A stretch of 6,039 nt of DNA. Source: Acidobacteriota bacterium. GTDB lineage: Bacteria; Acidobacteriota; Terriglobia; Bryobacterales; Bryobacteraceae. The stretch covers positions 1-6,039 of the forward strand of contig JAFDVT010000359.1 of assembly GCA_018268875.1 (NCBI GenBank), written 5' to 3'. Under the pieces are notes generated by a model. It was not told where the DNA came from. It saw nothing but the letters and a program-made list of their open reading frames with translations, and made no database searches. Made by a program: the position numbers and the translations under genes. Shown here in pieces: positions 6,013 to 6,039 of the stretch; positions within the stretch are counted from its first letter, which is position 1; each line of letters opens with the position of its first letter.

Positions 6013-6039
6013 TTATTTTTGGATCACAAACACCGGATC
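6013..6039 (-). CDS. Possible C-terminal codons of an unidentified upstream gene
   Basis: Reading the minus strand from the window edge gives eight codons (DPVFVIQK) and a TAA at 6015-6013, one nucleotide before the flavin reductase ATG. The tight TAA-A-ATG junction matches the packing of the rest of the cluster, and another of the three frames is closed by a TGA here. Eight residues are too few to name a family, so this is only a plausible gene end. Confidence 0.3.
   Translation of the reverse strand, partial: DPVFVIQK

Overview
The window is a GC-rich (about 60% by eye), densely packed stretch of bacterial chromosome. Every gene I can support lies on the minus strand, so transcription runs from high to low coordinates. 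The lpxB gene (lipid A disaccharide synthase) points to a Gram-negative bacterium with lipid A. The secreted M1-peptidase-like protein with C-terminal TPRs and the general gene style remind me of Acidobacteria such as the Solibacter group. That taxonomic guess is an inference from memory, not shown by the sequence.

Layout in transcription order: possible last codons of an unidentified gene (6039-6013); a flavin-reductase-like FMN-binding protein (6011-5391); lpxB from a probable TTG start (5373-4198); a secreted M1-peptidase-like protein with TPRs (4208-2220); an extended SDR / NAD-dependent epimerase-like protein (2169-1120); rpiB, ribose-5-phosphate isomerase B (1047-589); and the N-terminal 197 codons of glyA, serine hydroxymethyltransferase, which leaves the window at base 1. 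Intergenic gaps are 1, 17, 50 and 72 nt. lpxB overlaps the M1-like gene by 11 nt, and rpiB overlaps glyA by 4 nt. This looks like one co-directional transcription unit, or two overlapping ones. I see no convincing factor-independent terminator and no promoter inside it. There is no tRNA, rRNA, CRISPR array, insertion sequence or other mobile element.

Functionally the unit mixes envelope work (LpxB in the inner membrane, the M1-like protein exported) with central metabolism (RpiB in the pentose phosphate pathway, GlyA in one-carbon metabolism) and two oxidoreductase-type proteins of unknown substrate. The main point of interest is the M1-like protein. It keeps the family framework, but every catalytic landmark I can align is changed: HEXXH reads NQVAR, the third zinc ligand position holds Asn, the GAMEN-type exopeptidase motif is gone, and the Tyr position before KGA is Ser. 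It looks like a conserved secreted pseudoenzyme carrying a TPR module. A second point is a 9-bp inverted repeat that could pair the start codon and part of the Shine-Dalgarno of the SDR gene, 12 nt after the M1-like stop codon, suggesting translational coupling.
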